Origin: Semisulcospira habei
Taxonomy: Eukaryota > Mollusca > Gastropoda > Semisulcospiridae
Length of the DNA stretch: 64,000 bases
Assembly: GCA_036245525.1 (NCBI GenBank)
Contig: BTPG01000003.1
Coordinates: 193,394,127 to 193,458,126 of the forward strand
Reading direction: 5' to 3'
The notes beneath the pieces were generated by a model, which was not told the DNA's origin, made no database searches, and worked only from the letters and a program-made list of their open reading frames with translations. Shown one piece after another: positions 44,501 through 51,239 of the stretch. The position numbers and the translations under genes are program-made. Each line of letters starts with the position of its first letter. Positions within the stretch are counted from its first letter, which is position 1.

Positions 44501-47500
44501 AAACAGAAAGATCCACACTGCAACGGCATTCTTATTCGTACGTCTGGCTCACACACTCTTCTCCGGCTGTGTTTGTGTGATAGTTTCAGGGACATCATTT
44601 CCAGTGGCTGGTGGGAAAAGAGGTAACCATTTGGCTGTCGGTAGCGGTTTTTGTCGCGATGATTCCTTCAGGAATCATCGCGACAAAAACCGCTACCGAC
44701 GCCCAAAGGGTTAAAGATCAACGCAATAAGGAATCTCGAGGAACAAACTTGTTCAATACAAAAACAGCAGACACCCAGACTTACACGTTGAAACTGCTTC
44801 TTTTCTGACGCCACACTTTACGTTCCAGAAGCTGTCACACACCCGTCTCTGACTGTCGAACAGCTGCGGGTAGGGACACTCCTGCAGGTACTGCTCAAAG
44901 AATGCCGGCACAACGTCATACACCCGGGAACAGTTGTAGTACGCCTGGCACTCTTCGGGGTGGGGGATCAACAGGTTGAAGTCTCGAGAGCAGAACTCGA
45001 AGATTGAAAATCCCAAGGTGCTACTCTGTGTGCTAGAGGTCGTCGTGGAAATTCTTGGCGTGGTTGGTGTTGCGGATGTGGAGGCTGTTGGGCTTATCGT
45101 CGATGCTGTTGTTCTGACAGTTGGTGACGTGGACTCACTGGCTGTCGGGGTGGTCGTCGATGCGGTTGTCCTCGCAGTTGGTGATGTGGATGGTGAGGCT
45201 GTTGGATTGGTGGACGATTCTCTTGTACTCGATGTTGGTGTTGCTGATGTTGCCGTTGTGGTGGACGTGGGTCGTATTGTGGTAGAATTTGACACTGGAA
45301 CAGTTGGAATAGTTCTTAATGTTGGAAAAGTGAACGCGGTAGAGGGCGTGGAAGAGACACCTGTAAAAGAAAGTAAAATACAATTCTCAGACAAAAGACG
45401 CAACATTCGCGTGGTGCTGTATATGTTGCGCAACCGACGTCGATAAATGTCGGCGTCTTGCGCACTCAGTGTCAAAATAAAGCAGAGACCTTTGGCTGTC
45501 GGTGGTACTTTTTGTCGAGGTGATTCCTGCAGGAATCACCTCGACAAAAAGCACCACCGTCAGCCAAAAGGTTTTGAAAATCATAAGAAAATATTGACCG
45601 TGAACTGATATACAACAGTAAATAGACGTTGCTCGGAAATCAGAAAAAGGTCAAAGTTTGAACGAATTTCGACGAAAACGGTGGATTAAGTCCGATTCGC
45701 ATGTTTGTCAGGGTTTTTAATCCACTGTTTTCGTCGAAACATGTGCAGTATTGTGTATCTATTTCAGATTTATCCTTTATTATCAACGTCCACAGTAGAA
45801 ACCAGAGCTTATAGAAAACCCGTGACAACGAACCTTATAACGAAAGTGAAGAAGGCAAAAAAAAAAAAAAATTCATAAACACAATATTAACTCATTCAAC
45901 TCCGACACGCCCATAGGCGCCAAGCTAATCTGGCACAACCCTTGACCTATCATGTTCCCAGAAGTGTAATAGTCTTCAGAGAAGGCAACTTCAAAATTTG
46001 GGGATTTCGGTCCTGGAGCAGAATGTGTTAAATTACTGTCGGATATCCACTGTCCTTGATCTTGAGACTGAATCAAGGTCTTCTTCTTCTTCTTCTCGAA
46101 CGCCGTCACACTTTGGAGTTTGGCTCTCAAAATGAAATCTGTGGTCTTCTCAGTAGCACCTCCACAGGCCCGTACAGTTACTGAATCAAGCGTTACATGT
46201 ATTTCATATCACCCCTGGTCCCGCTCTGTTTGTCTTAACAAAAAGAGTAGATTGGGCAGATTAGTTGACTGTCGACTTAACCTTTTAACCCCTCTCAGAA
46301 TTTCCCAAAATTTCAACGTGTCACCTAACCACTATGTACCAGTTGCAGGAGATGGATCGACCATGATGATTCAAGGGTAGTGCCAGATTAGCTTGGCGCC
46401 TCAGGGCGCCAAGCTAATCTGGCACTACCTTGAATTATCATGGTCGATCCATCTCCTGCTGTGGGGCGCCGGGGCTAAATGGGTTAAATAAATAACAAAT
46501 TTAAAAAAAAGTCTTTGATTTTAAGCCTCCACAGAAAAGGATGGCGGGGTGGTTGGGGGTTGGAGGTGGGGGTGGAGGTAGGGGTGGGAAAGGAATGAAG
46601 GGTTACAAGGGTTTCAAACACACGAGGGCAGTTACAGAGCGTTTAACAAAACAAACAATTGCTAAAGGCGAGCCAACGTGGGGGATACTGTAATGCATTC
46701 CTGCGTACTCACTTCTCAGTTATCTTTCTAGTTTGAAGAAGAGTGATTTTCTGTGATTTTGGACCTTACGGTATTCGGCCGTATGGCCCAAAATCACAGA
46801 CAAGCACACAAAGAGCATCTTTTATTTGGCAAGATTCAAGATTCAAAACACTTTATTGTGTCTCACGCGACAAAGTTTTCTTTGGTTGGGATCGTGTTAA
46901 GAATGGTAACTGAAAGGTTATAATACTGATCATTCATTTCACAGATATCGCACTCTCACAGACACGCGCACAAACACACACACGCGCCGTGTTGCTAGTA
47001 CATACACACACTGCCAAATGTAACTAAACATATCCTGTTAAACATACTGTTAAAAATACACAGAGTAAAATCACAGGGGTAAATAAAGCGCTCAAGATGA
47101 TACTTTTTCCGGCAAGCAAGATTCAATCTGATTGACTGACTGACTAAATCCTATTTTGGTCCCACTATCACTAAGTGTGATAGGGGACAATTTGATTTAT
47201 GCAGAGATTTATTTTATTTTTCTCGTAAGGATTGGGTCGCTTCCAACACCTCACGCAAGCCTCTTAGGCAGACCCCAGCATCCACATACTATGTACTCGT
47301 GTGTGATTGTGGACTGACCTCACGGGCGACCCCAGCATTAATTTGAGTGCTGGTCTGTGATTTTGGGTCTCACGACCTCGAGCAGGGAGGTCTAAATTCA
47401 CGGACTACCACACACATTTCAAGGAACACAAGAGTCTCATCAGTTCAGTCACAAGGCAGCGTCTCATGTGCACTGTATGTCTCTAAATTGGATGTTTTAG

Positions 47501-49242
47501 GATCATGCACGTCCGTGTTGCCTGCCTTGGAAAAAAAGTTAGCGGCAAAATTTTTAGGGCAGACGTCGGCCGCAGTTGGCCCGCGCACGACTGTGCGCGG
47601 CCCAACTGCGGCCGACATCGGCTCGAAGACCTTGTGTCTACTGGGACTGAAGGATGCCATCAAGGGCCACTCACGCCTTTTCTTTGTTACCACGGCGCCC
47701 GGCTTGGCGCGAGGACGTGAAGAGTTTGCTCGTCCGCCACCTCAGTGTTTAGTTTGACACAATGGGGCAGAGCGGAGCAGGTTATGAAGGAGGCAGTACT
47801 TCTAATTTCCTCACTTGCCAGGCAAAGTGGGGTTGAGGGTTCGCAGGTTTAAAAAAAAACAAACTCGCACCTCTCTGTGTTAAAAAAAAGAGAAGAAACG
47901 AAAAACCCTCAAATAAATGAATGAGTAAATGAACAAATAAATGAATGAATGAATTAATGAATGAATGAAGGAATGAACGAACGAACAAAGGAATGAGTGA
48001 TAAATGAACAAATGAATGAATGAATAAACGAATGAACGAATGAATGAATGCGTGAATGAACGAATGAACGAATGAACACACGCACGGACGCTCCAACGAA
48101 CGAATCAATGAACGAACGAACAAACAAACAAACAAACATCAGTTCTTTCAGTTCAAAGAAACGAACAAACGAACGAACAATCAAACAAACAAACAAACAA
48201 ACAAACAAACAAACAAACAAACAAACAAACAAACAAACAAAAAACAAATAAATAATAAATAAATAGGCGGCATGGTTTATTTCACTGAATCTTGTGACCA
48301 AAATTTTAATAATTTCGATAATGTAGTATTAACCCATTGACTCCCAGTGTCCAGGTGGTCTTTCTGAAATAATATTAAAAGAGTAAACGCAAAGGACTTT
48401 CTTCCCTCCACTGAAAACACGAATACAAAGCAAACCAGCAAAAAGCGCTGAACCTCATGAGATCCCGCATCAGCATACATTACGTTCAACGCCTCGTAAA
48501 GGTTACAGGGTCTTTTGGATGATGGTCGTACGTGGATGGTTCCTATTTAGTTTTTCTTAGTGTTTAGAGTTTAGTTTTTTTAAAATATAGGTTGTCAATG
48601 TATAACTCATTGAGCCCCGACACACCACAGCAAGACATGAATCGAGCATGATAGTTCAAGGGTAGTACCAGAATAGCTTGGCGCCCATTAGCGCCAAGCT
48701 ATTCTGGCACCACCCTTGAACGATCATGCTCGATCTGTCTCTGGAATTGTAATACAGTCCTTCAAAGGGCAACTTCCAAATTTGGGGATTTCGGTCCTGG
48801 GGGTAGAATTAGGTACTCCAAGTTTTCTTTGCAGGACTAAGCTTGAGCTAAATTTCAAACCATTTTCCATCACTGATGTTAATGAAAATGTGCTAGAATG
48901 TGTTAAGCATTTTAGTGGTCGGTCTTAGTTCTAACTAGGTGCTCAGAAATGTTAACCCATTCAACCCTGACGCAATACCCGCCAACCCCCCCCCCCCCCA
49001 CCTCCCCCACACTTTGGTACCGGTTTCAGGCCACTTTACAAATTTCAAATACGAGCGATCAAAAATCTCTGTAGCTTCAGTAGCTGAACTTCGTCTGTCT
49101 TGTGCTGTGTTTGTCTTAAATGGCGTAAATCCGTGTCTGTTACGTGAGTGTGCGTGTTGGGTTTCAGTTCGCGGCGCTTTGAGTCGATTTGACCACAAAT
49201 TGAGAAAAAGCGCCTATATAATAACGGTATTATTATTATTTA

Positions 49243-49291
<49 letters not shown>

Positions 49292-50944
49292 CAGAAGGAC
49301 ATGTGTCGACCACGATAATTCAAGGGTAGTGCCAGATTAGCTTGGCGCCTGTCGGCGCCAAGCTAATCTGGCACTGCCCTTGAATTATCATGGTCGATCC
49401 ATCTCCGGCAACAGGTGCATCATCGTCATTGGATGAAGCCTCCAAAATTTGGGAAATACGGCCGTCGGAGCTGAATGAGTTAATATGTATTAGTATTATG
49501 AAGCGTTTTGCAGATTTTAATTTTGAATGTAAAATGCAGCATTCTGTATGCATTCCTAGAACGTAACAAGTTTCAAATGTTAAATGTTTACTGAATGTTC
49601 TTATTGTTTTGTTCCCAGACCCACTGCACTGTAGTCGCCATTTATGGGATCAATTATTGTTTATAGAACTCACTTAACATTTTCTTTTCTCGGCTGTGGA
49701 AAAGGTGACTGAATCTCAAGGTAATTGAATATAAGGTATTAAACGTGAAAAATGTAGACTTTTGCAAACTAAATGAAAACCAAGGTCGAGGGGAAGAATG
49801 CGAAGGATCTGTATGAGTTACGAGGCAGACGTTTCGGCTAGATGGATTTAACACAGTTGAGACGTGCTGCATTCGGATACGCGGCTTTATGCCACTTATC
49901 CAGGTACGGCACGTCTCGAAGGAGTTAACCCATTTAACTCAATGGCTGCATTTCCCAAATTTTGATCTGGCACTACTTTAAATTACCACGGTCGATTCAT
50001 CTCCATCAACCGGTACATAGTCACCCAGCGACTATGTACCGGTTGATGGAGATGAATCGACCGTGGTAATTTAAAGTAGTGCCAGATCAGCTTGGCGCCA
50101 TCAGGCGCCAAGCTAATCCGGCACTACCCTTGAATTATCACGGTCGAACCATCTCCTGCTTTAGTGTCTCGGTGCTAAATGAGTTAATATGAAACATTTG
50201 CCTCCTGTCTCAAGGCCCCTCGCACTTTTCTCTCTCCATCCTACTTTTCTTTTTTAAGAACTTGAATATTTAATGTTTAATACATGCTGTATTAAACATA
50301 GACTTTTTTCGGTCATCAGACATAGCTCGGAACTGCGTGTTTCGACGAAAAGTCCGGAGAAATACGCGATATTGCACGTTTGTCCGGGCTTTATTCATTG
50401 TTTGCGTCAGAAGACGCTCCCTTTTAAATTTTTTTTTAATTATTTTTTTTTAACCTACTTTTGATTTATGGAAATGGTCTATTGTACACTGACCCCAAAA
50501 ATAAATGCGACATTTTTGGAATCCAGTCAAAAGACGCTCAGTTTTTTACCTACTTCTGATATATGGAAATCTTCTATTGTATACTGACGAGCAAAAGAGT
50601 GTTACCGATTGTTCCTAAAACGTTGCATTTCTTTTGCTCGTCAGTTTGTGATAATGCCAACTCTTACCAGGCGCCGACGTAGGACAGTCGTCATACAGTG
50701 AGCCCCGCCTGACACACACGTGCAGGACGTCATTCAGAATCAGTCCGTCCCCACAAGCGGGCATCTGTATCGGAGCACCCCACGAGCAGCGCCAGAACCG
50801 GCTACAGTCATTAGGGTCTCGGATCCAGTCCCATAGACCTTGGCACACTGGCTGGAAAGTTTCAGAGTTTTGGCTGGCAGACGGGGCAAGCAGTGCAGAA
50901 GCCATGCAGAATAGGAGAGTGTGGGATGTGCTCAGGCTGGCCAT
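32323..50944 (-). CDS. Secreted modular chitin-binding (CBM14/peritrophin-A) protein, 9 exons
   Basis: Minus-strand exons: 50944-50668, 45360-44785, 42197-41998, 40570-40351, 39464-39156, 37584-37282, 35171-34893, 33061-32859 and 32542-32323. Every junction is GT-AG and phases chain correctly (1,1,0,1,1,1,1,0), giving about 855 aa. The product has a signal peptide, five canonical CBM14 domains, two four-to-six-Cys A-B modules related to CBM14, and Thr/Ser-rich linkers. The domain order is CBM14-[CBM14-A-B]-[CBM14-CBM14]-[CBM14-A-B]. CBM14 domains bind chitin; secreted multi-domain forms occur in cuticle, gut peritrophic matrix, mucus and mollusc shell matrix, and the site here is unknown. Introns are filled with MITEs, a LINE, a Tc1 element and minisatellites. 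The last exon may carry a frameshift. Confidence 0.87.
32610..32717. mobile_element. Family P GC-rich palindromic MITE
   Basis: CTCAGTACGCATAGGCCATC to GATCTTTTGCTTTGGG; perfect inner palindrome AGTGGGCCCGCGCAC / GTGCGCGGGCCCACT. It fills a third of the 316-bp intron between exons 8 and 9. Confidence 0.75.
32859..33061 (-). CDS. Chitin-binding gene exon 8 (A1 module)
   Basis: 203 nt, acceptor TTGAAG and donor CCACAG|GTAACA. It encodes DYRGFQCPPNTKCTLC, then SVTSEWTATYVTC and CDRNKEIDVPQ. Close relative of exon 3. It enters in phase 1 and leaves in phase 0, so A and B exons must be spliced together to keep frame. Confidence 0.85.
33080..34251 (-). pseudogene. 5'-truncated jockey/CR1-like LINE fragment
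   Basis: Minus-strand frames 34251-33835 and 33857-33594 encode the end of a non-LTR reverse transcriptase (HRLLGITIDSQLKWKAHTD, LFYNAHIRSH, LIDYASTVWDGCSEVHLKRL, LHKRAAKLIL). A frameshift near 33850 separates them. The 3' UTR runs to a (TTCATTGAA)n-type tail at about 33080-33115. It is inserted in the intron between exons 7 and 8 of the chitin-binding gene, same strand. Confidence 0.8.
34193..34245. repeat. Family L hairpin
   Basis: GTCTGTCATTTTGGACCTGA...GGCCGTAAGCC...GGCCCACAGCTACAGAC. A related hairpin is at 46746. Function unknown. Confidence 0.4.
34483..34577. mobile_element. Family H palindromic element
   Basis: TTTCGACGAAAACAGTGGATT pairs imperfectly with AATCAACTGTTAGCGTC, inner arms AGCCCGGACAAACA / TGTTTGTCCGGACT. 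Relatives at 45655 and 50338. Confidence 0.6.
34750..34851. repeat. AT-rich hairpin pair (GCGGTAATTAG arms)
   Basis: AATATTGCGGTAATTAG...CTAATTACCGTAATAATT, then a third arm GCTAATTACCGCAATACG. It lies 42 bp beyond the donor of exon 7. Confidence 0.5.
34893..35171 (-). CDS. Chitin-binding gene exon 7 (CBM14 domain D)
   Basis: 279 nt, phase 1-1. The acceptor follows a long pyrimidine tract (GTCTGTATCATAG); donor GCTT|GTAAGT. A short Thr-rich linker leads to a CBM14 with cysteine spacing 13-5-17-12-7. It includes LLIPHPEECQAYYNC. About 88 percent identical by eye to the CBM14 of exon 2. Confidence 0.9.
35231..35396 (+). mobile_element. Family A MITE, 3' part
   Basis: Perfect hairpin (35233-35290; TGAGCCCCCGCGGGGGCTCA centre) and right flank TTCAGAAACACAATTTACGT, but no left terminus. 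It lies just upstream of exon 7's acceptor, directly against a 51-bp minisatellite. Confidence 0.65.
35397..36017. repeat. 51/54-bp minisatellite, 12 copies
   Basis: Unit: ACTTATGAAAGTATCGATGA then TGTTCGCGTACAACCTCGTG ACTGACGTTAC. Three variants: a (GAAAGT, 51 bp), b (+3 bp, GATACTG, 54 bp) and c (GCAAGT, 51 bp), ordered a a b a c b a c a c a a. All lengths are multiples of 3, so open frames of about 200 codons appear on both strands; their position in an intron argues against coding. Confidence 0.95.
36175..36250. mobile_element. Family E TTAA-type palindromic MITE
   Basis: TTAACCCATTCGGGACGTGC; perfect arms GTGCCGCC.GCGGATACGCGG / CCGCGTATCCGGAGGCGGCAC. The right TTAA is degraded to ATAAG. 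Confidence 0.65.
36658..37066. mobile_element. Family G MITE (~410 bp)
   Basis: Inverted ends CTACGTTTCCATAAGCACGA and TCGTACTTATGGAAACGTGG, with further inverted similarity inward. A half-copy of the same end (GGATTCGTGCTTATGGAAAC) lies at 36408-36430. No ORF. Confidence 0.6.
37070..37274 (+). mobile_element. Family B TTAA-type MITE touching the exon 6 donor
   Basis: TTAACCCCAAGGCGGCATTT to GTCGGGGTGAAATGGATTAA; perfect core AGATTAGCTTGGCGCC / GGCGCCAAGCTAATCT. The terminal TTAA is 7 bp inside the intron from the exon 6 donor. Confidence 0.8.
37282..37584 (-). CDS. Chitin-binding gene exon 6 (CBM14 domain C1)
   Basis: 303 nt, phase 1-1, acceptor CTTTTCAG, donor AGCGT|GTGAGTG. A Thr/Ser linker (STTQTTTTTTSSPSS) leads to CBM14 with spacing 13-5-17-12-7. 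Differs from exon 5's domain at only three or four of about 67 residues, indicating recent tandem exon duplication or gene conversion. Confidence 0.9.
37648..37888 (+). mobile_element. Family A TTAA-type MITE
   Basis: GTAACGCCTTTACTACCGAG to ATGGCAGAGAAGGGTTTAA; near-perfect hairpin with a CCCCCGCAGTCGCGGGGG centre. It lies 64 bp upstream of the exon 6 acceptor in gene orientation. Confidence 0.75.
37984..38209 (+). mobile_element. Family A TTAA-type MITE, eroded hairpin
   Basis: TTAACTCCATTAAGTGCTCG to GAGAGTGAACGGGTTAA with TTAA at both ends. The arms CATGAGCCCCCGCAGTCGCG / GACTCATGA are decayed. Confidence 0.65.
38248..38538 (+). mobile_element. Family B MITE with an inserted LINE-tail-like segment
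   Basis: AGCCATTCAGCCCTCACGCA to GTCGGGCTGAATGAGTTAC. Between left end and hairpin is an extra stretch (about 38276-38350) with CCTTTATTTTCCAACGGTAG and AAACTTGCCGTTGC, similar to LINE 3' ends at 33120 and 55440. Confidence 0.7.
38695..38935. repeat. A-rich AAAC/AAAG/AAC low-complexity tract
   Basis: Tandem simple repeats in the intron between exons 5 and 6. Reading frames here are artefacts. Confidence 0.9.
38936..39148 (+). mobile_element. Family B (subtype 2) MITE touching the exon 5 donor
   Basis: TTAACACATTCTGCTCCAGG to GTCGGAGTTGAATGAGTTAA. Core TGCCAGAATAGTTTGGCGCC / GGCGCCAAGCTATCCTGGCA. The terminal TTAA is 7 bp from the exon 5 donor, the same offset as at exon 6. Confidence 0.8.
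39156..39464 (-). CDS. Chitin-binding gene exon 5 (CBM14 domain C2)
   Basis: 309 nt, phase 1-1, acceptor TTTTTTTCAG, donor GGACT|GTGAGTG. A Thr/Ser linker (TTLSTTQSTTTM) leads to CBM14 with ATAIIPHPDQCQSYFNC and CDDPWRVNC, spacing 13-5-17-12-7. Family B MITEs lie 7 bp from one end and 18 bp from the other. Confidence 0.9.
39483..39695 (+). mobile_element. Family B MITE beside the exon 5 acceptor
   Basis: CATTCAGCCCTGACGCACTA to GCCGTCGGGCTGAATGAGTT; core AGATTAGCTTGGCGCC / GGCGCCAAAGCTAATCT. It begins 18 bp upstream of the exon 5 acceptor, in the branch-point zone. Confidence 0.8.
39789..39873. mobile_element. Family C palindrome, shortened
   Basis: TATACTGACGAGCAAAAGAA to CTTTTGCGCGTCAGTATA; part of the centre is missing (GGAAACACAAAAATGTCGC). 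Confidence 0.75.
39930..40052. repeat. AAAC and AAC microsatellites
   Basis: (AAAC)n about 39930-40010, then (AAC)n. Non-coding. Confidence 0.95.
40150..40275. mobile_element. TTAA-type palindromic element, single copy
   Basis: TAACCCATTGAAGCCGCCCG to GGCGCCTTGAATGACTTAA; inner arms GTCGGATAGCGTTG / CAACGCTATACGAC. Ends agree with the piggyBac-like group. Confidence 0.55.
40351..40570 (-). CDS. Chitin-binding gene exon 4 (B2 module)
   Basis: 220 nt, phase 0-1, acceptor TTCTGCAG, donor AAACAG|GTGATA. It encodes VFSPVLKKCVHLYDV, CNDRLSGMYTVDN, YYVCSKGQYTGTYRC and a final C. Complete counterpart of exon 9. Four Cys fit the second half of a CBM14-like fold; the conserved aromatic YYVC supports that. 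Confidence 0.87.
40640..40731. mobile_element. Family D TTAA-type palindromic MITE
   Basis: TTAACCAAATAGCTGTCGGT to GACAGCCTAATGGTTAA; centre GATTCCTGCAGGAATC. TTAA both sides. Confidence 0.75.
40752..40854. mobile_element. Family J palindromic MITE
   Basis: AAGGCAAGAGACAGTAAGTA to GACTTGCTGTCTTTTGCCTT, showing the inverted outer ends best. Confidence 0.65.
41019..41440 (-). pseudogene. 5'-truncated RTE-like LINE 3' end
   Basis: The minus-strand frame encodes RKRKLKWYGHVTRS, LAKTILRGTVQGGRRRGRQR and WEDNISEWTGL, a motif set common at the C-terminus of animal non-LTR elements. The 3' tail is a (GATA)n run (41019-41037). Intronic, same strand as the host gene. Related to 60783-61507. Confidence 0.75.
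41445..41521. mobile_element. Family B hairpin core, no termini
   Basis: TAGTTCAAGGGGGGTGCCAG with AGCTTGGCGCC / GGCGCCAAGCT and the inverted arm. The ends are missing. Confidence 0.65.
41560..41712 (-). mobile_element. Family A MITE fragment, reverse orientation
   Basis: CAAGAGGCATAGATC / GATCTATACCTCTT hairpin; TTCTCGACACTGAACGGGTC is the left end inverted. Its distal end is shortened. Confidence 0.6.
41828..41921. mobile_element. Decayed family D element
   Basis: Fragments TGTCGGAATGATACCTGC and GAATCACCTCGA, ending ACAACCAAAGGGTTATA, match family D in order. Confidence 0.45.
41998..42197 (-). CDS. Chitin-binding gene exon 3 (A2 module)
   Basis: 200 nt, phase 1-0; acceptor CACCCAG, donor CCTCAG|GTAAAA. 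It encodes DYRTYRCSDPFCTPC, SVTSLWTATYVTC and CDLDRLLNVPQ. The codon split with exon 2 makes a Cys. The frame has no Met, so it is easily missed by simple ORF searches; close similarity to exon 8 and phase agreement identify it. Confidence 0.85.
42236..42452. repeat. ~26-bp minisatellite, left part
   Basis: Degenerate units of ATTATGTCATGAAATGTGAT ACGACA. The array continues at 44131-44375 after the Tc1-like element, which is inserted in it. Confidence 0.8.
42774..43943 (+). pseudogene. Tc1-like transposase, multiple lesions
   Basis: The start (MPRFSAPQRERALGRLEGG) is at 42774. A SINE fragment interrupts codon 26 or so, a one-base shift follows near 43045, then RSGRPRVTTPRQD (paired-type helix-turn-helix). 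Later blocks: VLFTNESRYC, VMIWGGF, FILQQDNARTHTA, ALSPDLNPIQH. Of the catalytic triad, the first Asp is Asn (FTNES), the second is intact (QQDN) and the third acidic residue is Gln (PIQH). An in-frame TGA precedes PALSPD. Confidence 0.85.
42851..42974 (+). mobile_element. SINE 3' fragment with 13-bp target duplication
   Basis: GCCGTGAGATGGCCTCAGTT...GGCGTTAAACCCAAATAACT and a (TAAC)n tail. CCACAAGCTGTGG repeats at 42838-42850 and 42975-42987. Inserted in the transposase gene, so younger than the Tc1 insertion. Confidence 0.85.
44131..44375. repeat. ~26-bp minisatellite, right part
   Basis: Continuation of the array at 42236-42452, units such as AAATGTGACACGACAATTATGTCATG, each partly diverged. 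Confidence 0.8.
44420..44497 (-). pseudogene. Relic B-type exon of the chitin-binding gene
   Basis: After a preserved acceptor (TGTTTCAG), ATGTTTTCTTTCACCCGTAC resembles the start of exons 4 and 9, followed by AAAGTGCGTCCACC as in KCVHLYD. Stops then appear and the rest is lost. It lies between exons 2 and 3 and suggests a third A-B block once existed. Confidence 0.5.
44622..44714. mobile_element. Family D TTAA-type palindromic MITE
   Basis: GTAACCATTTGGCTGTCGGT to CGCCCAAAGGGTTAA; near-perfect arms with GATTCCTTCAGGAATC at the centre. Lies 71 bp beyond the exon 2 donor. Confidence 0.75.
44785..45360 (-). CDS. Chitin-binding gene exon 2 (mucin-like linker and CBM14)
   Basis: 576 nt, phase 1-1; acceptor TCTTTTACAG, donor AACGT|GTAAGT. 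About 120 residues of Thr/Ser/Pro-rich sequence with short internal repeats (TVRTTAST, SPTAS), probably O-glycosylated, then a CBM14 with spacing 13-5-17-12-7 (LLIPHPEECQAYYNC). Exon 7 is the shorter paralogue with nearly the same domain. Confidence 0.9.
45487..45575. mobile_element. Family D palindromic MITE
   Basis: ACCTTTGGCTGTCGGTGGTA to CGTCAGCCAAAAGGTT; centre GTGATTCCTGCAGGAATCAC. Confidence 0.7.
45655..45752. mobile_element. Family H palindromic element
   Basis: ATTTCGACGAAAACGGTGGA and TCCACTGTTTTCGTCGAAAC arms with a CATGTTTGTC centre. Confidence 0.65.
45887..46031 (+). mobile_element. Family B (subtype 2) MITE lacking one hairpin arm
   Basis: TTAACTCATTCAACTCCGAC, then directly CCATAGGCGCCAAGC and the right arm, ending GAGCAGAATGTGTTAA. 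The left arm was deleted. Confidence 0.7.
46285..46487 (+). mobile_element. Family B TTAA-type MITE
   Basis: TTAACCCCTCTCAGAATTTC to GCCGGGGCTAAATGGGTTAA; near-perfect core with CTCAGGGC at the loop. Confidence 0.75.
46500..47520. other. Chitin-binding gene intron 1: no exon seen
   Basis: Contains a G-rich tract (46540-46600), a family L hairpin (46746-46795, GATTTTGG.CC arms), a likely LINE 3' tail (GATTCAAGATTCAAAACACT at about 46835), and unassigned AT-rich sequence. Confidence 0.5.
47526..47645. mobile_element. Family P GC-rich palindromic MITE
   Basis: GACGTCGGCCGCAGTTGG / CCAACTGCGGCCGACATC with GCGCACGACTGTGCGC at the centre. Ends weakly conserved. Confidence 0.7.
47905..48250. repeat. 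GAAT and AAAC tetranucleotide arrays
   Basis: Degenerate (GAAT)n about 47905-48130, then (AAAC)n about 48180-48243. Phe/Ile/Val-rich frames here are artefacts. Confidence 0.9.
48329..48500 (+). mobile_element. Decayed family A-like TTAA element
   Basis: TTAACCCATTGACTCCCAGT opens it; a weak GCTGAACCTCATGAGATCCC arm remains. Right end unclear. Confidence 0.4.
48602..48906 (+). mobile_element. Family B (subtype 2) MITE
   Basis: TAACTCATTGAGCCCCGACA to TGTGCTAGAATGTGTTAA; core ATAGCTTGGCGCC / GGCGCCAAGCTAT slightly changed (TTAGCGCC). About 90 bp longer than usual on the right. Confidence 0.7.
48952..49483 (+). mobile_element. Family B MITE expanded by inserted sequence and a TTA microsatellite
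   Basis: TTAACCCATTCAACCCTGAC at the left and CGGAGCTGAATGAGTTAA at the right. About 290 bp including a 60-bp (TTA)n (49227-49291), probably a LINE tail, split the left end from the hairpin. Confidence 0.65.
49851..49928. mobile_element. Family E element
   Basis: GAGACGTGCTGCATTCGGAT and the inverted CCAGGTACGGCACGTCTCGA around a GCGGCTTTATGCC centre. Its right TTAA is also the left TTAA of the next element. Confidence 0.6.
49925..50187 (+). mobile_element. Family B MITE containing a second, nested palindrome
   Basis: TTAACCCATTTAACTCAATG to TCGGTGCTAAATGAGTTAA. The usual core is present, but an extra perfect palindrome of about 130 bp (49967-50096) places an inverted copy of the flank (CGGTCGATTCATCTCC / GGAGATGAATCGACCG) before it. 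Confidence 0.75.
50338..50425. mobile_element. Family H palindromic element, degraded
   Basis: GTGTTTCGACGAAAAGTCCG and GTTTGTCCGGGCTTTATTCA...GTTTGCGTCAG. Shortened relative to 45655. Confidence 0.5.
50579..50646. mobile_element. Family C palindrome, decayed
   Basis: TATACTGACGAGCAAAAGAG to CATTTCTTTTGCTCGTCAG; much of the interior is lost. It lies 21 bp inside intron 1 from the exon 1 donor. A partial arm also occurs at 50486-50520. Confidence 0.65.
50668..50944 (-). CDS. Chitin-binding gene exon 1 (signal peptide and CBM14)
   Basis: 277 nt encode 92 residues plus one base; donor GCCTG|GTAAGAG (phase 1). The start context CAACAATGG is good. MASLSTSHTLLFCMASALLA is a clear signal peptide, followed by a CBM14 with Cys spacing 12-5-10-12-9 (CQGLWDWIRDPNDC, CSRFWRC). 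Assignment to the downstream exons rests on phase, strand and domain type; the 5.3-kb intron holds no other candidate. Confidence 0.85.
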
Positions 50945-51047
50945 TGTTGTTTTGAAATGCTGTTGAAATGTTTGAAATGTTGTCGAGCGTAAATTTCAGA
51001 TCTGTTAAAAAAAAAAAATTAATGTGATACGGATGTAGTGTAAGTGG

Positions 51048-51158
51048 CCCAGTGTGAAAAGGCCATCGGGGCCGACGTCGGCCGCCGTTGGCCCGCGCAC
51101 AGCCGTGCGCGGGCCAACTGCGGTCGACTTCGGACCCGATGGCCTGTTACGCATTGGG
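51048..51158. mobile_element. Family P GC-rich palindromic MITE, upstream of the gene start
   Basis: CCCAGTGTGAAAAGGCCATC to GATGGCCTGTTACGCATTGGG; inner palindrome TTGGCCCGCGCAC / GTGCGCGGGCCAA. It lies about 100 bp upstream of the chitin-binding start codon, in the putative promoter or 5' UTR. Confidence 0.75.
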
Positions 51159-51239
51159 TGATAAATTATACAGTATCGTACAGATAGAACACGCATGGCA
51201 CAGCAATGTATTCTTACTGTTGCACTATTTAATAAAATG

